Translations under genes and position numbers: made by a program
In this document: in pieces, positions 1 to 12,034 of the stretch
Numbering within the stretch: the first letter of the stretch is position 1
How the letters are laid out: each line of letters starts with the position of its first letter
Assembly: GCF_004664715.2 (NCBI RefSeq)
Contig: NC_051075.1
Location: 29,532,504-29,596,503, forward strand
Source: Peromyscus leucopus
Taxonomy: Eukaryota; Chordata; Mammalia; Rodentia; Cricetidae
Reading direction: 5' to 3'
Length of the DNA stretch: 64,000 nucleotides
The notes under the pieces: model-generated
Told to the model about the DNA's origin: nothing
Databases searched by the model: none
What the model saw: the letters and a program-made list of their open reading frames with translations, nothing else

Positions 1-92
1 TGGGCAACTTTATTTATTAACATACAATTAAAATCACATTTCAGTACAAATAGAATACCACCATATCACATTTTACTTCCTATCCTTTACCT

Positions 93-285
93 CCAAGGAC
101 CACCTGCCCAGGAATGGTGCCACCTACAGTGGTTGGGTCTTCCCACAACAATCATCAAGAAAAGCACTACAGACAGACTGACAGGCAATCTGATGTTGGA
201 ATCATCTCAAGTGTGGCTTTTCTTCTCAGATGACAATAGCTTGTGTCAATTGACAAATACAGAACAAAACAAAACACTAACCAGG
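93..285 (-). mobile_element. URR-like non-autonomous rodent repeat, partial
   Basis: The segment reads as the reverse of a common rodent interspersed repeat: the block around 'tgggtcttcccac', 'atcatcaagaaaagcactacag' and 'agcttgtgtcaattgac' ends near 'actaacc'. On the minus strand this is the usual 'ggttagt...gtcaa..tgacacaagct' start. I recall the family as a short non-autonomous DNA-transposon-like repeat (URR1 type); the class assignment is uncertain. The open frame here is non-genic. Confidence 0.55.
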
Positions 286-463
286 AAACTTTATATCTGC
301 TTTCATATTCTACCTGTGCTATATAGATGCATACTTGAGAGTTTTAGTCATGTATTTTCATTGAAAGTTTAGCTCTCTGTCAAGAAAGAAACTGTGATTT
401 CATTGCTCAGTACTTGAAGGCCCACTCTGTTTCCGAGCATGGACAATCCTTTCTGCACATTCT

Positions 464-632
464 TTTTTTTTTTTTTTTTTTTTTTTTGGTTTTTTCGAGA
501 CAGGGTTTCTCTGTGTAGCTTTGCGCCTTTCCTGGAACTCACTTTGGAGACCAGGCTGGCCTTGAACTCACAGAGATCCGCCTGCCTCTGCCTCCTGAGT
601 GCTGGGATTAAAGGCATGCACCACCACCGCCC
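464..632 (-). mobile_element. B1 SINE with poly(T) and target-site duplication
   Basis: A poly(T) run at 464-487 is followed by the reverse complement of B1: 'gagacagggtttctctgtgtagctttgcgcc', 'ggctggccttgaactcacagagatccgcctgcctctgcctcc' and 'gctgggattaaaggc'. An 18-bp direct repeat with one mismatch (atcctttctgcacattct at 446-463; atcctttgtgcacattct at 633-650) flanks it, the signature of L1-driven insertion. The near-complete body suggests a fairly young copy. It carries internal Pol III promoter remnants but no host gene. Confidence 0.93.
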
Positions 633-769
633 ATCCTTTGTGCACATTCTAAAAAATTAATATTTAGATTATTCATATAATTATTTGTTTATACATAAAT
701 GATCCATATCTCTTTGTGTACATGTTTATGGCTTGCAATGATTAACTTTCAGGTTTTTCCACACTCTTT

Positions 770-885
770 TGTTTTGCTGTTTGGAACAAGGTCTCACTAA
801 GTGACACGGGCTGTCTTTGAGCTCACAATTCTCCTACCTCTGCCTCTCAAGCACTGGGATTGCCAAGTGCAACATCCACCATCAT
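770..885 (-). mobile_element. Old diverged B1-like SINE
   Basis: The phrases 'aaggtctcactaagtgacacgggctgtctttgagctcacaattctcctacctctgcctctcaagcactgggattgccaag' follow the reverse-complement B1 order but are heavily diverged. This suggests an old copy (proto-B1 or early B1). The edges are approximate. Confidence 0.7.
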
Positions 886-1144
886 TGCTACATTTGGTCA
901 CAGTTTATTCATACTAAAATTACCTTCATGTTAAATGTTCAGTTTGATGAAGTTTGATAATTTTATCCTTTCAAGTTTCCTTATTTCAGTTTCCAGATCA
1001 TGTCGCCTCCCCGAGACAAGCACTTACTGATTTCAAACAGAAATTTGATGGATTTTTTGCCCCTGCTTTGCCTATTTTTGAAATTCATGTGATTCTCACT
1101 ATCTTAGTTTGCTTTTCTCTGACTGTGAAAAAACCCAATCACCA

Positions 1145-1485
1145 AAAATAATTCAGGGGGTGAATAGTTTATTTGACACATATGTCGTCACAGTGCAGCA
1201 ACCAGGGCAGCCATGGCAGTGGCCTAAGTTTGGAAACTGAAGGCTAGGAACTGATGCAAGAAACAGAGGAATGCTGCTTCCTGGTTTCCCCTCTGTCTTA
1301 TTTAGTTTTCTTTCTTTCTTTTACAATCCAAGATCACGATGACCTGCCCACAGTGAGCCAGCACTCCCATATTAATCATCAATTAAGAAAATGCACCCCA
1401 CACTGCCCACAGGCTAATCTCAGGAAGGCAATTCCTCAGTTGAGGTTCATTCTTACCAACTGACTCTAGTTTGTGCAAAACCTAA
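1145..1485 (-). mobile_element. URR-like rodent repeat
   Basis: Starting at 'gaatagtttatttgacacatatgtcgtcacagtgc' and ending at 'gaggttcattcttaccaactgactctagtttgtgcaaaa', this follows the reverse order of the same family as 93-285, in a longer, diverged copy. A minus-strand reading would run 'acaaactagagtcagttgg...'. Confidence 0.5.
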
Positions 1486-1509
1486 ATTTGCAAGCCTTAG
1501 TGTTAGTCT

Positions 1510-1850
1510 TTGTACCTGAGGTTTTGTTACTGTTCCTTGCTGAGTAGTGTTCCTATGTAATTGTGTCAAAACTTGTCTGTTTCTTGTCAGTGCATATTTG
1601 TGTAACTTCTCACTTAAGGCTTCTTATTAAAATGATGTGCACATATTTTCATAAGTAATTTTTATATGGGCTTTTTTCCCATTCTCTAGACTAATTACCC
1701 AGGAATAGAAATGTTAACTGCAGTATATATTAAAATTTATAGAAAACTGGTGAAAATTGCTTTGCAACTTATCTGTGTCACAAAACTGCTTGTATGGCTA
1801 AATATGCTCTGTATTTCCTCTCACATTTCTTATCTGTATTTTCTTTTATT
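1510..1850 (-). mobile_element. Ancient L1 fragment (ORF2 3' region)
   Basis: 'ttgctgagtagtgttcctatgtaattgtgtca' and 'aattacccaggaatagaaatgttaactgcagt' match in order the reverse complement of the 3' end of mammalian L1 ORF2. Divergence is high, so this is pre-rodent or early. Boundaries are soft. Confidence 0.4.
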
Positions 1851-2690
1851 TTTAGCTCTTCGAAAACTGTTGCCTGCTAATACCTTTCATGTGTTTTATT
1901 GTTGAGTTGTTACTTTGTATGATGGCATGCATATGCATTCTTCAATAGGTATTTCCCTCTGTCTATTATTTTCTTCCAAACACTGAAAAGGTATGCAATT
2001 TTCACTATGGAACCTTTCTAGAGTCAGACAGTTTTAGAATGAAGAAGACAATGTGTCAGGTTTGTACAACATCTATTGTACCCTTTGCATCCTGTTTAAG
2101 AAATATTTTGTTCTGAAATGGGAAGGCTCCTCATTGTCTTATCTTGTCATCCTCACCATGATGGTAGCTTTTATTTTAGTTCCCATGATCCAAATAGCAC
2201 ATTTTGTGTGTACAGAGTCATCTATCATTTGAGGTGCTTTTTCTGCTACATAACAAATATTCATTTGAATCAACCATTTATTTTAATGCAGGTGCTTTCT
2301 GCCCAGTCAGTTGATTTCTGTACCTGTGTTTAATATCAGTTATTTCCTAGTATATGTATCTATTTCTAAGCCACATTTCATATTCCATAGTGTAATTATC
2401 CATTCCTAAGCAAAAATACATAGTCTGGATGACTTAACTTTTTTTTTACCAAGCTTGAAATTAAGTAGTTAATTATTGTAAATGCTTAATACTTAAGTGC
2501 TTTAAAAATTCTTCTGTTTTAGATAGGTTACATTACCACCTGAGTTATTAAAAAATCAATTTGACTACTTGTCAGCCACTACCTTCTAAGTGCACCACCA
2601 CACTTGGGCATGTAATACATTTATTATAGAAATTAGAGAATATTCTTGGCAGAAATGGAACCTAAAAGAGCAAAGTGGCAGAATTTAAGT
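1850..2690. other. AT-rich stretch, nothing recognised
   Basis: No gene, SINE body or tandem array could be recognised. Short open frames here have no family features and are treated as chance. Confidence 0.5.
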
Positions 2691-2939
2691 TAGAATGCAA
2701 ATGCCAATAGCTTTTGGATATACCATTAGTAAGCAATCTGAGAAGTCAAAGAGCTAGCCAGTTCCATTCACAATTGATTTTAAGATCCTTGGATGAAATT
2801 TACCAAGGATATAAAAGATCTCCACAATGAAAATTTCAAAATACCAAAGGGAGGATTTTAGAAAGACACTACAAGTTAAATAAAGCTCCCATACCCATCA
2901 ATCAGAAATCTATTTTGTGAAAATAAAACCCCTAGGTAT

Positions 2940-3436
2940 ATGAACTGACAAGATAACTACTCCAAGGCATGTTTGAGGAAATGGGTTTTGCTGTCAATGT
3001 GTTGGTGCGGGGGTGGGGTGAGGTGGGGGTGCTGGGAGGTAGGGGAGTTAACACCCAGAGGTATCAAAAGAGTCCAGAGCAGAGAGAGAAAGTAGAAGAC
3101 TAAAAATGACCATCAAACTGGACTCGGCTATGAGAGAAGAGAGAGATGAAGGCAAAGGAGTGTGAGCCAATCAGACCAAAGGAGTGCATAGCAGAAATAT
3201 CAGGGTTATAAGGGAATGAGAGGTGGGTGGAGTGGGGTGAGGGATCAATGAGCTGGAGAAGTTTAGGGTAAGGGTGAGATGAGAAGAGCAGAGAAGATTC
3301 AGGATGCCATCATGGCTTCTGTAACAGGTACTTGTGACATGGAGGGAGCCTGGAGACCAGTACTCACTTTCATATACTAATAGGTACCACAGAGAGTCTA
3401 TTTTTCCCCCTGAGTTCTTTTTAGATCTAAAACTGT
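2940..3436. other. Unclassified segment interrupting the L1
   Basis: L1 ORF2 homology stops near 2935 and resumes at about 3437. The intervening DNA starts G-rich ('ggtgcgggggtggggtgagg'), becomes purine-rich with many 'agagag' blocks, and matches nothing I recognise. It may be an LTR or an internal rearrangement. The 107-aa minus-strand frame inside it has no family features. Confidence 0.45.
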
Positions 3437-3911
3437 GGAAAGCAGTCTTCAAATCTAATGCAATCCCAAACAAAATTACAGCAACATTCATCACAGAAAT
3501 AGAAGAAATTAAAATTCATATGGAAGCACTAAGGAGGCCAACAAACAAACAAACAAACAAAAAACAAAACAAAACTGACCAAAAAGAATAATGCTTGAAA
3601 TACTAGCATACTTAATCATAAAAAGACATTCTAGAAAGGCACATTAAAATGCCATGATAAGGCACAAAAAGCGATACATACATAATTAGGACAGAACAGA
3701 AGGGAATTGTATAAAGCTATGCAGTTATAGTTCTCCATTTTTGACAAATGCAAAATGAAGAAAATAAAACTGCTTAAAGAATGGTTACTAGAAAAACTGG
3801 ATGTATACATGTAGATGAATAACACTAGATCTTTAACTCTCACAGTAAACAAGAAACAACTCCAAATGGATAAAGACCTTACAGTAAAACCCGGAGCTAT
3901 TAGAAGAGCAG

Positions 3912-4072
3912 GCACAGGCCTGGCGGTGGTGGTGCATGCCTTTAATCCCAGCACTCGGGAGGCAGGGCCAGGCGAGTCTCTGAGTTCAAGGCCAGCTTGG
4001 TCTACAGATCAAGATCCAGGACAGGCAGCAACACTACACAGAGAAACCCTGTCTTGGAAAAAAAAAAAAAAA
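3912..4072 (+). mobile_element. B1 SINE inside the L1
   Basis: 'cctggcggtggtggtgcatgcctttaatcccagcactcgggaggcag' through 'ctacacagagaaaccctgtctt' and an A-tail is a near full-length B1. The motif 'agaagagcag' just before it reappears as 'agaaagagcag' after the A-tail, a probable TSD. It therefore post-dates the L1 it interrupts. Confidence 0.93.
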
Positions 4073-4943
4073 GAAAGAGCAGTATGGAATGTCACAGACA
4101 AAGGTAAACAGACCAAATATATACTAATGTAAGGACTTTCTAAATAAGACTCCAGTCCCTTGTGAAATAGGTCCCCAAACTGGGAAATGCGACCATGTGA
4201 AATTATAGTACAGCAAAGGAAATTATCTGTTGAGAGAAGAGTCAGTCTTCAGACCTGGAAGTAGATATTTCTCATCTACTCATCTGACAGAGGATTGTTA
4301 TTTAGAAATCACAAAGAATTTTTAAAGCAATCTAAATTTCAAGAGAGCAAATAACCAAATAAAAATGGACTATGAAGTGTTATCAAAAGATGAAAAAATG
4401 ATTAGCAAGCATTGTAAGAACTGTTCAAACTCTTAACTTTCAGGAAAATACAAATTTGCAATTCCATTTTACTCAAAGCAGAATGGCTATCATCAAGAAA
4501 CTAAGGACAACAAAAATTGTTAAATGGTAGGGAAAGAGAAACTCACCTTGCTGATGGAAGTGTAAAGTGGGGACCTTACCACTGAAATCAATATGGATGT
4601 TCCTGAAGAAAGAAAACAAGAACTACAATATGGTCATTCTGGAGTATATAACCAAGTGTCCCTAAGTTATCATATCATTGGGATACATGCACATCTGTGT
4701 TTGATGGTGCCCTATTCACTATAGCTAAGAAATGGAATCAACATAGATGTTTATCAAATGATGACTGGAAAATAAAGCTGTGAATAAAATTTTTATACAC
4801 AATAGAAATCTATTTAGCACTGAAGAAAAGAGAAATCATGAAGTTTGCAGGAAAATGGATAGAACTAGATGTTCTTATACTAAGAGAAGAAACTTGTGCT
4901 CAGCAAGACAAAACCTGTATCTCTCATGTGCAAATTCTAGCTT

Positions 4944-4946
<3 letters not shown>

Positions 4947-4998
<52 letters not shown>
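4947..4998 (+). repeat. (TG)n microsatellite
   Basis: About 26 uninterrupted GT units inside the L1 remnant. Overlapping frames encode only Cys-Val or Thr-His runs and are not genes. Confidence 0.98.
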
Positions 4999-5000
<2 letters not shown>

Positions 5001-6259
5001 GTGGGAATAAGAATCTATAGTGGGAAGGAAGCAAGAAAGGGGCAATGGAATATGAGGGTGAAGAGATTTTGTGGAACATAGTAAAACTAAGTCATGTGGA
5101 AGTAGTGAAAACACTAGACATATAAATAGGTAATAGGTGTTGGATGGGGGATAAGGAAAATAGAAGGTTGAGGGAAGTTCATTAAAAATTCAAGACATGT
5201 AAAAGCCAAAAAGAAATGTATTACTTTATACCCCAGTTAAAATAGAATTTATAAAAGTTTTTAAATGGCGGTACCCTGTATTGCTGGATAGTGTTGTTTT
5301 CTGAAGTCCTGGATTATACTAACTTAAAACACTACCATCAGATATGGGTTCCCTCCTTAAAAGTTATTGGCCAAGGAATCTCCAAAGGCCCCCCAAATAA
5401 TAGATGTTATTGACATTGGCTGTGGTTGCCTACCAGAATAAGATACTAAGACCCTCCAGTTGAGAAGACTAGGTAGGCACTTTGGACACAGGACAAAAAA
5501 AAAATCAAGCTGGAAAAGAGCTGGAAGCTGTTGTGTATCAGCATTAATAGTGTCATAGGTGCTATTCAGGCTGCTTGGGGGAGGAAAATCATCAACTGTT
5601 TTACCCAGATGTGGGTACTATGAGCTATAATACTAAACAGCTGGGCATTATATACACTGATGTAATAGTGAGATGACTGATTTGGGGACAACCAACTACC
5701 TTCTGATTGGATTCTGAGGCCTGCTCAATGGGAGGGAAATCATTCATGGTACTGTAAACAACCAGGCAGGCAATGGGGGTTATTTACTACTGTCCTTTAC
5801 ATAGTCAAACTACCTCAATACCCAGAGACTAGTGTTGTCCTCAGCTTTGGTCAGAGAAGCTTCTGTTTGCAGAGAATATTGATGAATGATGAGATTGATT
5901 ACTTGCCAAATGCTAAGAATGGGTGATAGTTGAGTGACCAATACTAAAAGGGACATCTGTAAAAGCATCCTCTCTAAGACCCAAAGGAAACACTAAGACT
6001 GTAAGACCGAGAAGATGGAGAGAAGAGTTATGAACTGCTGTCTTGTAGATATAACAAGGATATAATAATATAATAATGAATATAGTACAACTGTGCCTAT
6101 TTGTGCAAGACCTGTATTGAAAAATAAAATAACACCATGAAAGCAGAAGCACAAGGACATAGGAAAAGGCACAGCAATCATTGAAACTTGGAATATTAAA
6201 AAATCAGTTATCACTATATACTATAGATGTATATGAAACTGACAAAATAAAATAAATGA

Positions 6260-7435
6260 TTAGAGTGAAACAAGACAGTCCTTCCATTTCTTCTCATTAT
6301 GGAGCATTTAAATATCATGTGTTGTATCACCTTCTATTAAACACTTTTTAACTCACTGGATTTAGACATATTTTCATTCTTCTGAACAATATTTCTAACT
6401 TTTGAGTATAATTATTTCACAGTTATATTAGTAGGTTTTCTCCTACTAATTTAATTTTCTTATCTTTTATGTCATTGAAATTATGTACTTACCCTTCACC
6501 TTGTCTTTGTTGCTGAAAGCATAAAGAAATGCTGTTGATTTGAGGTGTTACCCTTTTATTCTGTGACTATTTTTCTTCAGTAGACTGTATAATTTTAAGT
6601 CATTATCTTGTCTTGTGAGAATCATAACTTTTGATTATTTCCTGATCATTTGTAAGTATGTTTGTATCTTGCCACATTGCTATTGTTCAGACTTCCATTA
6701 GAGCTTTGATGATGAGCAGAAAGAACTGAAATTTTTGTTTTGTTCTATGTCTTTCAGAGGAGGTGTTCAGTGTTTCTGTATAGTTTCATGTTAGGTTATA
6801 GTATATGCTGTGTTATTTATATGAATGAATATATATACATTATACATACATATATAATATTTTATTTGCTGTAAAGTCATATCATGTCTGATAAATGACT
6901 TTACTAAGTTCTCCTCTGTAGCTCTTGATTTTATCTTATCTTACCTTATTAATATAGCAAAATAAGTTCTAAAGTTTCTATTGTTTAACTGACCTATCAT
7001 AATTGTATCAAATTTATAGAGTAGTACCTAATTTTGAAATATGAATATAGTGCAAAGTGAATAAACTAAGTGATAGATACCCATTCACTTACTTGATGTG
7101 TAAAAATCATTTGTACTTTTTTTTATTTCATATCAGTTGCTTTTTTCTAAATTTGATTAACATAATACTGGCATAAATTTTGTAAATGTCCTGTTGTTTT
7201 CAACTTGTGAATGAAATGTGTACATAGTACAGATGTATCAAATCATAGTAATAATTTTACCTCCTATAATTTCTTTGTTAGGGACATTTCTGTTCCTCTC
7301 CTGAAGTTGACATTTATTACTACTAAAATATCTTTCAAATACCCAGTTAAACCCACATTCATAATTGAAGGAGAAAGAAAAGTATTTCATGACAAAAACA
7401 AATCTGGGTAAATTATGTTTTCTCTGATTTATCTC
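6260..7435. other. AT-rich stretch, no gene seen
   Basis: Low-complexity AT-rich DNA, possibly with very old L1 remnants. No coding, RNA or SINE signal was recognised. Confidence 0.5.
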
Positions 7436-7439
7436 TGTA

Positions 7440-8145
7440 GAAGACACCAGAAGGAAAACCTTAGTCTGAAGAGAAGGTCAACTACATCCAAAAGGATACA
7501 AGAAGTAACTAACAGTTAAGCAGATCATTTAAACAAAATTTGTCTATGAAACAACACCACAACCACAAAATAACAGGAATTAATAATCATTCTTTAATAA
7601 TAATTCTCAAGACTAGTGATCTTATGCACCCCCCCCAAAAAAAAAAAGACACAGAGTAACAGATTAGATTTAAAAACAAAACAAAGCAAAGCAGCATCTG
7701 CCACCCCCAAGAAACATGCTTCACCATCAATGGCAGATACCACCTTAGGGAAAAAGTATGTTAAATAATATTCCAAGAAATGGAACCAAGAAGCAAGCAG
7801 ATGTAACTATTTTAACATCTGACAAAATTGACTTCAACACTAAACTCATCAGAAGAGATAGGTAAGGACATATGTACTCATTAAAAGAAAAATCAAAAAG
7901 GATATAAGAATTCTAAACATTAACACCAAACATAAGGGGTTCTAATTTCATAAAAGAAATGCTATTAAATCTAAGTATACTTATCAACCCCAACACAGAA
8001 GGTGACCTCACTACCAGATTCTCACTAATAAACAGGACACTAGACAAAAAATAAACACAAAAGCTCTGGAGATAATATAAAACAAATGGACCTAACAGAC
8101 AGCAATGGAATATGCCACCTCAACACTATAAAATATACTTAATTC
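7440..8145 (+). mobile_element. L1 fragment: end of ORF1 spacer and ORF2 endonuclease region
   Basis: From about 7775, 'caagaagcaagcagatgtaactattttaacatctgacaaaattgacttc' followed by 'aagaattctaaacattaacaccaaacataagggg' and 'aacaaatggacctaacagac' follows the L1 ORF2 endonuclease domain in order. The 5' part (7440-7600) resembles the stretch just before and at the ORF2 start. Indels and stops abolish the frame. A C-run then A-run at 7628-7647 interrupts it. It is not contiguous with the 2690-6190 element: here the 5' part of ORF2 lies downstream of a 3' part, so this is a separate copy. Confidence 0.75.
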
Positions 8146-8471
8146 TGACATGTGCAATTAGTAATGACATTTTACACCCTGCTGTGCAAAATTTCAAAAT
8201 GCATTCTGTTTAGCTCAAATTTATACAATGTTCTTTCACGTCCTCCTTCCTCAGTTTCTACCCATTATTTTGAACTTTTCTGTTTCTTGCTCATTAAGAG
8301 ATCTAGAGAACATTTTGTTTTCTTAAGAGGTTTCAAAATCTGTTTACTAAGGTGAGAAGCTGTTACTGAGAAATTTGCAAATTTATAGTATTCTTGATAT
8401 ACTATATTTAATTTAATCTTTAGGAAAATCTGAGTTTTCTTCTGCACAATAAATTTGAGCATTGCACAGAG

Positions 8472-8628
8472 CTGTGATTCTTAGCGTCACTGGCTTAGTG
8501 CCTTCTGGGGGCCTTTAGAATTTAGTGCCATACTCTACACAAATTGGAGCCTGTAAGTTAGAAGCTCAGGCATCTTCATGTTTAGAGCTCCCTAGATGCT
8601 TATTTTGTGCAGTCCAATGGTGAGATCC
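8472..8628 (+). mobile_element. MER5-like hAT DNA transposon remnant
   Basis: 'gtgattcttagcgtcactggcttagtgccttctgggggcctttagaa' at one end and 'agctccctagatgcttattttgtgcagtccaatggtgaga' at the other resemble the paired ends of the ancient MER5A/B non-autonomous hAT-Charlie family. The match is from memory and moderate. Confidence 0.5.
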
Positions 8629-9032
8629 AGAGCCAATGGCACATGTTGGGGGTGAGAGAGATAAGGACAACACTAAATTAAAACAAGAGAATATGTGTGG
8701 GGTGGGCCTCATTGACCATTTTTAAACTTTGTTCTGATACTGAGGAATAAATTTTGATTCCTTGTGAAACTGGTTTTTATCTTTGTATCTTTAAAAAGTA
8801 TATACTGAAAGTATGCATTAAAAGCATTCCATATGCAGGCACAGTGAGGAGAATTGAGTTCAATGGTGCCTGAACTCATTCTAGTTTTAAAATTCTCTGT
8901 TTGGTAGCTACAATTTGTAAATTAGGAGATAATTAGCAACACACAATGGATAGGTGGTAATTGTCTATGTAGGCTTAATGTGTGGACGAGTACTAAGAAA
9001 ACTTGCTGACTATAGTTGTTAAGAAACTGAAA

Positions 9033-9140
9033 GCATGGAGTGTGCATACCTACAATCTCAGATGTTGGAAACTGAATTAGGAAGGTTAGAAGCTGGAAGC
9101 CAGCTTGAGCTACATAATGAGACAGTCTTAGTCAAGAACA
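9033..9140 (+). mobile_element. Old B1-like SINE with purine-rich tail
   Basis: 'gcatggagtgtgcatacctacaatctcagatgttggaaactgaattaggaaggttagaagctggaagccagcttgagctacataatgagaca' keeps the B1/7SL order with strong divergence. It is followed by a GA/AAAG-rich tract. Confidence 0.65.
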
Positions 9141-9147
9141 TAAAATG

Positions 9148-9266
9148 TAAGAAAGAAGGATGAAAAGGAGGAAGGAAGGTGAGAAAGAAGGGAAAAAGAA
9201 AGACAAAACAAGCCAAATGAAGGAGGCAAAGGAGGAAATAAAAAAGAAAAGAAAAATAAATTAGGC
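9148..9266 (+). repeat. Purine-rich (GAAA/GGAA) low-complexity tract
   Basis: Almost pure A and G for about 120 bases, probably grown from the tail of the preceding SINE. Confidence 0.85.
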
Positions 9267-9269
9267 AAT

Positions 9270-11015
9270 ATCTAATAAAAATATATCAGAAATGAAAAGA
9301 TCTGTCAGAGTTGGCTTATATAGAAATTTAATTATATTTAAGTATAATTAGAAGCCCAATATATTTATTCATTATATACTGAGCCTAATTTGGAAAAAGG
9401 TAAAGGAAGAAAAAGTAGATCATAGATCTACAGAAAAAAAATGTATCTATAGTTTTCATTTGTCCATAGAAATATTAGAATCTGACCAATGCTTTCCAAA
9501 CCTTAATGTACCAAACCTTTCAAGCCTTCAAATATTCTGTCTAGGCTGTGCAGGTTGCTAAGGTAGGCCCCATGATTCTACTGCTCAGGTAGTGACTTTG
9601 GGATGAAATGCAGTTGTGAATTGGACCCATACTTAGACCAGAACGTGTTATGATACAAGTAGACCTAGTGTCTTGCTGGATCGTACCTCTTCAAGCAACT
9701 TTCTTAATTTTTACCCTAACTGTCCATCAAGAAAGAACGTTAGAAAACCATTGCATGTGATAAACCCTAAGAATGAAACACATGGAAAAATTGTAAAGGA
9801 CAAGTTCTGGAGAAAAACTTTGATTGCAGGAAACCAAGGCTTATAATAGTAAGAAGAAATTGTGTTTTGTTGTTGTTTGGTTGGTAGTTTTTTAGTCCTT
9901 GTCTTTATTTATTTTTTAAAATCAATAGAGCCTATGAACTCAGGAAGTGTCAGAGCCAGCAGAGCACTTAACTTCAGCTGACTTCAGTTATACACATAAA
10001 CTCCACATGCTTCACAACTGCATTGATTTATCTGTATGTATAAAACTAATACTTCATAGAGGAGTGTCAGCAGGAACAAGGCAATGGAGGCAGCCCCAGA
10101 TTCCATCTGGAAATGACATGAGATACAATGGAGTGAAAATGAAAGGGAATTAGAGTGCCGAAATAAATGTGATAAGATGCAGAAATGAAAGAAAGGAGAA
10201 AATAACTACTTTGTCCTATTTCAAGGGCCCTAAAAGCCTGAAAGGAAATATTGTGGAAATATTGCTCATTAGGACAGTGAGGAGATGCTTCTAGAATGAG
10301 AAACAGGAGAATTACAGATAACGAGAGATGGAGGTGGTAAGGAGCATGGGTACTGCTTCACCAAATACTTTCTTAGACAACTGGTAAATATTACATGCCC
10401 TCTCCCCATAGGGTGTTATGGAAATTAACGTGAGTATATGTATAAAATAGATGAGACTGTTGAATGTAAGGCTCTATGTTAAGAAACTGCTGCTGTGTTT
10501 GCTACAAGTAGAATTTTACTCTGGCTGAATTATCGATGCCCTCTTTAGCTATGTACTTAAATCTGGTGGGAAAGCAGATGATAGTTTGACAAATGGACTG
10601 GTGACTACTGTTAATACTTACCAACAAAATAATTATGAGAAATCAGTAAAAATTGCATGAAGATTTTCATGGACCACCTATGATAGACAAATGATATATA
10701 GTCAGAGAGCAATGAGTTGACTGAATTATCATGCATTAACTTTGAAGTTTTTGATGAATGTTAAGAGGTAGATGAAATGTTTTGTACATCTTGTAGCGGG
10801 GGCAATAAAATCTTAAAATTTGTAAATGGGACATGAACTGTGGTAGCTAGTTACAAGCCACTCATATGAGCCATTGGTGACTGGCATAGGTCAATACTCT
10901 CATAAATACCTTGAAATAGAGAATATTTCATAAATAAGAAGATGCCATGATAGTCTATCATGTGGCTACTAGAGATAGTATAAATTCTTGAAAGACAATA
11001 TGAAAAAGGCATGCA
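9270..11015. other. Mostly unique AT-rich DNA, no gene recognised
   Basis: I recognise no SINE, L1 core or tandem repeat. The 68-aa frame at 9947-10153 (+) has no recognisable domain and no coding context. Confidence 0.5.
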
Positions 11016-11028
11016 AATAAATTCATGA

Positions 11029-11230
11029 GCTGGGCAGTGGTGGCATATACCTTTAATCCCAGCACTCGGGAGGCAGAAACAGAGACAGTAGATCTCTGTG
11101 ATTTTTGAGCCCAGCCTGGTCTATAGAGCAAGTTCCAGAATAGGCTCCAAAGCTACACAGAGAACACCCATCTCAAAAAACCCTAACTATCTAACTAACT
11201 AACTAACTAACAACTAACTAACTAACTAAC
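11029..11230 (+). mobile_element. B1 SINE whose tail became a (CTAA)n array
   Basis: 'gctgggcagtggtggcatatacctttaatcccagcactcgggaggcag' to 'ctacacagagaacacccatctcaaaaaaccc' is B1 (11029-11184). Its tail continues as (CTAA)n at about 11185-11230. The flanks taaattcatga (11018-11028) and taaatttatga (11231-11241) form an 11-bp TSD with one mismatch. This shows that the tetranucleotide array lies inside the inserted unit. Confidence 0.92.
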
Positions 11231-11654
11231 TAAATTTATGAACTAATCAAGAAGTGTGAGAATGAATTTCTGTTTTGAGGACTGGGAAAGAAGAATTTAA
11301 TTGAAATATCATAGAATAGTGGCATCCCAATGAAAATTAATTCAATAGAGTACAATGTGCTAATTTGTAGATGAGTAACTGTTTGCCAAGAATTACCAAT
11401 CTGTTAGCTATTTGGAGCTGGAGCATAAGAAGGGTGGATTCTCTTTTGTTGCTAACCATGAAGATACTGACTGTGGTGGTGATATAAATGACAGGTATAC
11501 AGTTGGATTTAGCAAGACTCTATAACACTAGAAATGTTCCTGGCTGATGAACGATAGAAAGCTAAATGAATGTTGGATTCCAAATCATCTATTAGTCACT
11601 TGTGACAAATACCCACCACAAACAATTTAGCGAAGGAAGGGCTTTATCTTGTTG

Positions 11655-12030
11655 TTGTTCCCTGTTGTAATACAATGCATTTACAAAACAACTTAAAGGG
11701 GCAAAAGTTTATTTTAGCCCACAGTTTCAAGTTACTATCAATCACAGCATGAGAGTTGCAGTAGGAAGAGCTTGAAAGAGATGGTCATGTCAAATTCATA
11801 ATTAGGAAAATAAAGCAATAAATGTATGTGCATGCTTGTGATTAACTCATTTTCTCCACTCCCACAATACCTGGCCCAGGAAATGCTGACACTCACATTG
11901 GGTGGGTTTTTCCAACTCAATTAAGATAATCAAGGTAGTCCTCCTTGGACATACCCACAAGTCAGCCTAATTGAGACAATACCTCATCAAGACTCTTTTC
12001 CAAGATGGTTCTAGATGATGTCGAGTTAAC
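11655..12030 (-). mobile_element. URR-like repeat, first of a head-to-tail pair
   Basis: 'aaaagtttattttagcccacagtttcaagttactatcaatcacagcatg' to 'ttctagatgatgtcgagttaac' is the reverse of a rodent repeat normally ending 'gttgacaggatttagaatcacc' on its sense strand. A 60-aa minus frame inside it is incidental. Confidence 0.6.
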
Positions 12031-12034
12031 TGTT

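Larger units (their letters stand above)
2690..6190 (+). mobile_element. 5'-truncated rodent L1 (Lx-like), ORF2 3' part plus 3' UTR
   Basis: L1 ORF2 coding order is visible but broken. 'gccaatagcttttggatataccattag..', 'ccttggatgaaatttaccaaggatataaaagatctcc' (2709-2822) comes first. The block 'gcagtcttcaaatctaatgcaatcccaaacaaaattacagcaacattcatcacagaaatagaag' (3441-3506), reverse transcriptase region, follows. Next is the ORF2 tail, with 'aatggatagaactagatgttcttatactaag' near 4853. The 3' UTR continues to a weak A-rich end near 6190-6260. Reading frames are interrupted by stops and frameshifts, so the copy is dead. It is split by an unclassified segment (about 2940-3436) and a B1 (3912-4072), and carries a (TG)n near the ORF2/3' UTR border. 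The 3' UTR extent is the least certain part. Confidence 0.75.

Noticed and set aside
11185..11230. Short regular repeats considered as a CRISPR-like array
   Set aside because: This is a tetranucleotide microsatellite in a B1 tail, with no spacers; the genome is mammalian.
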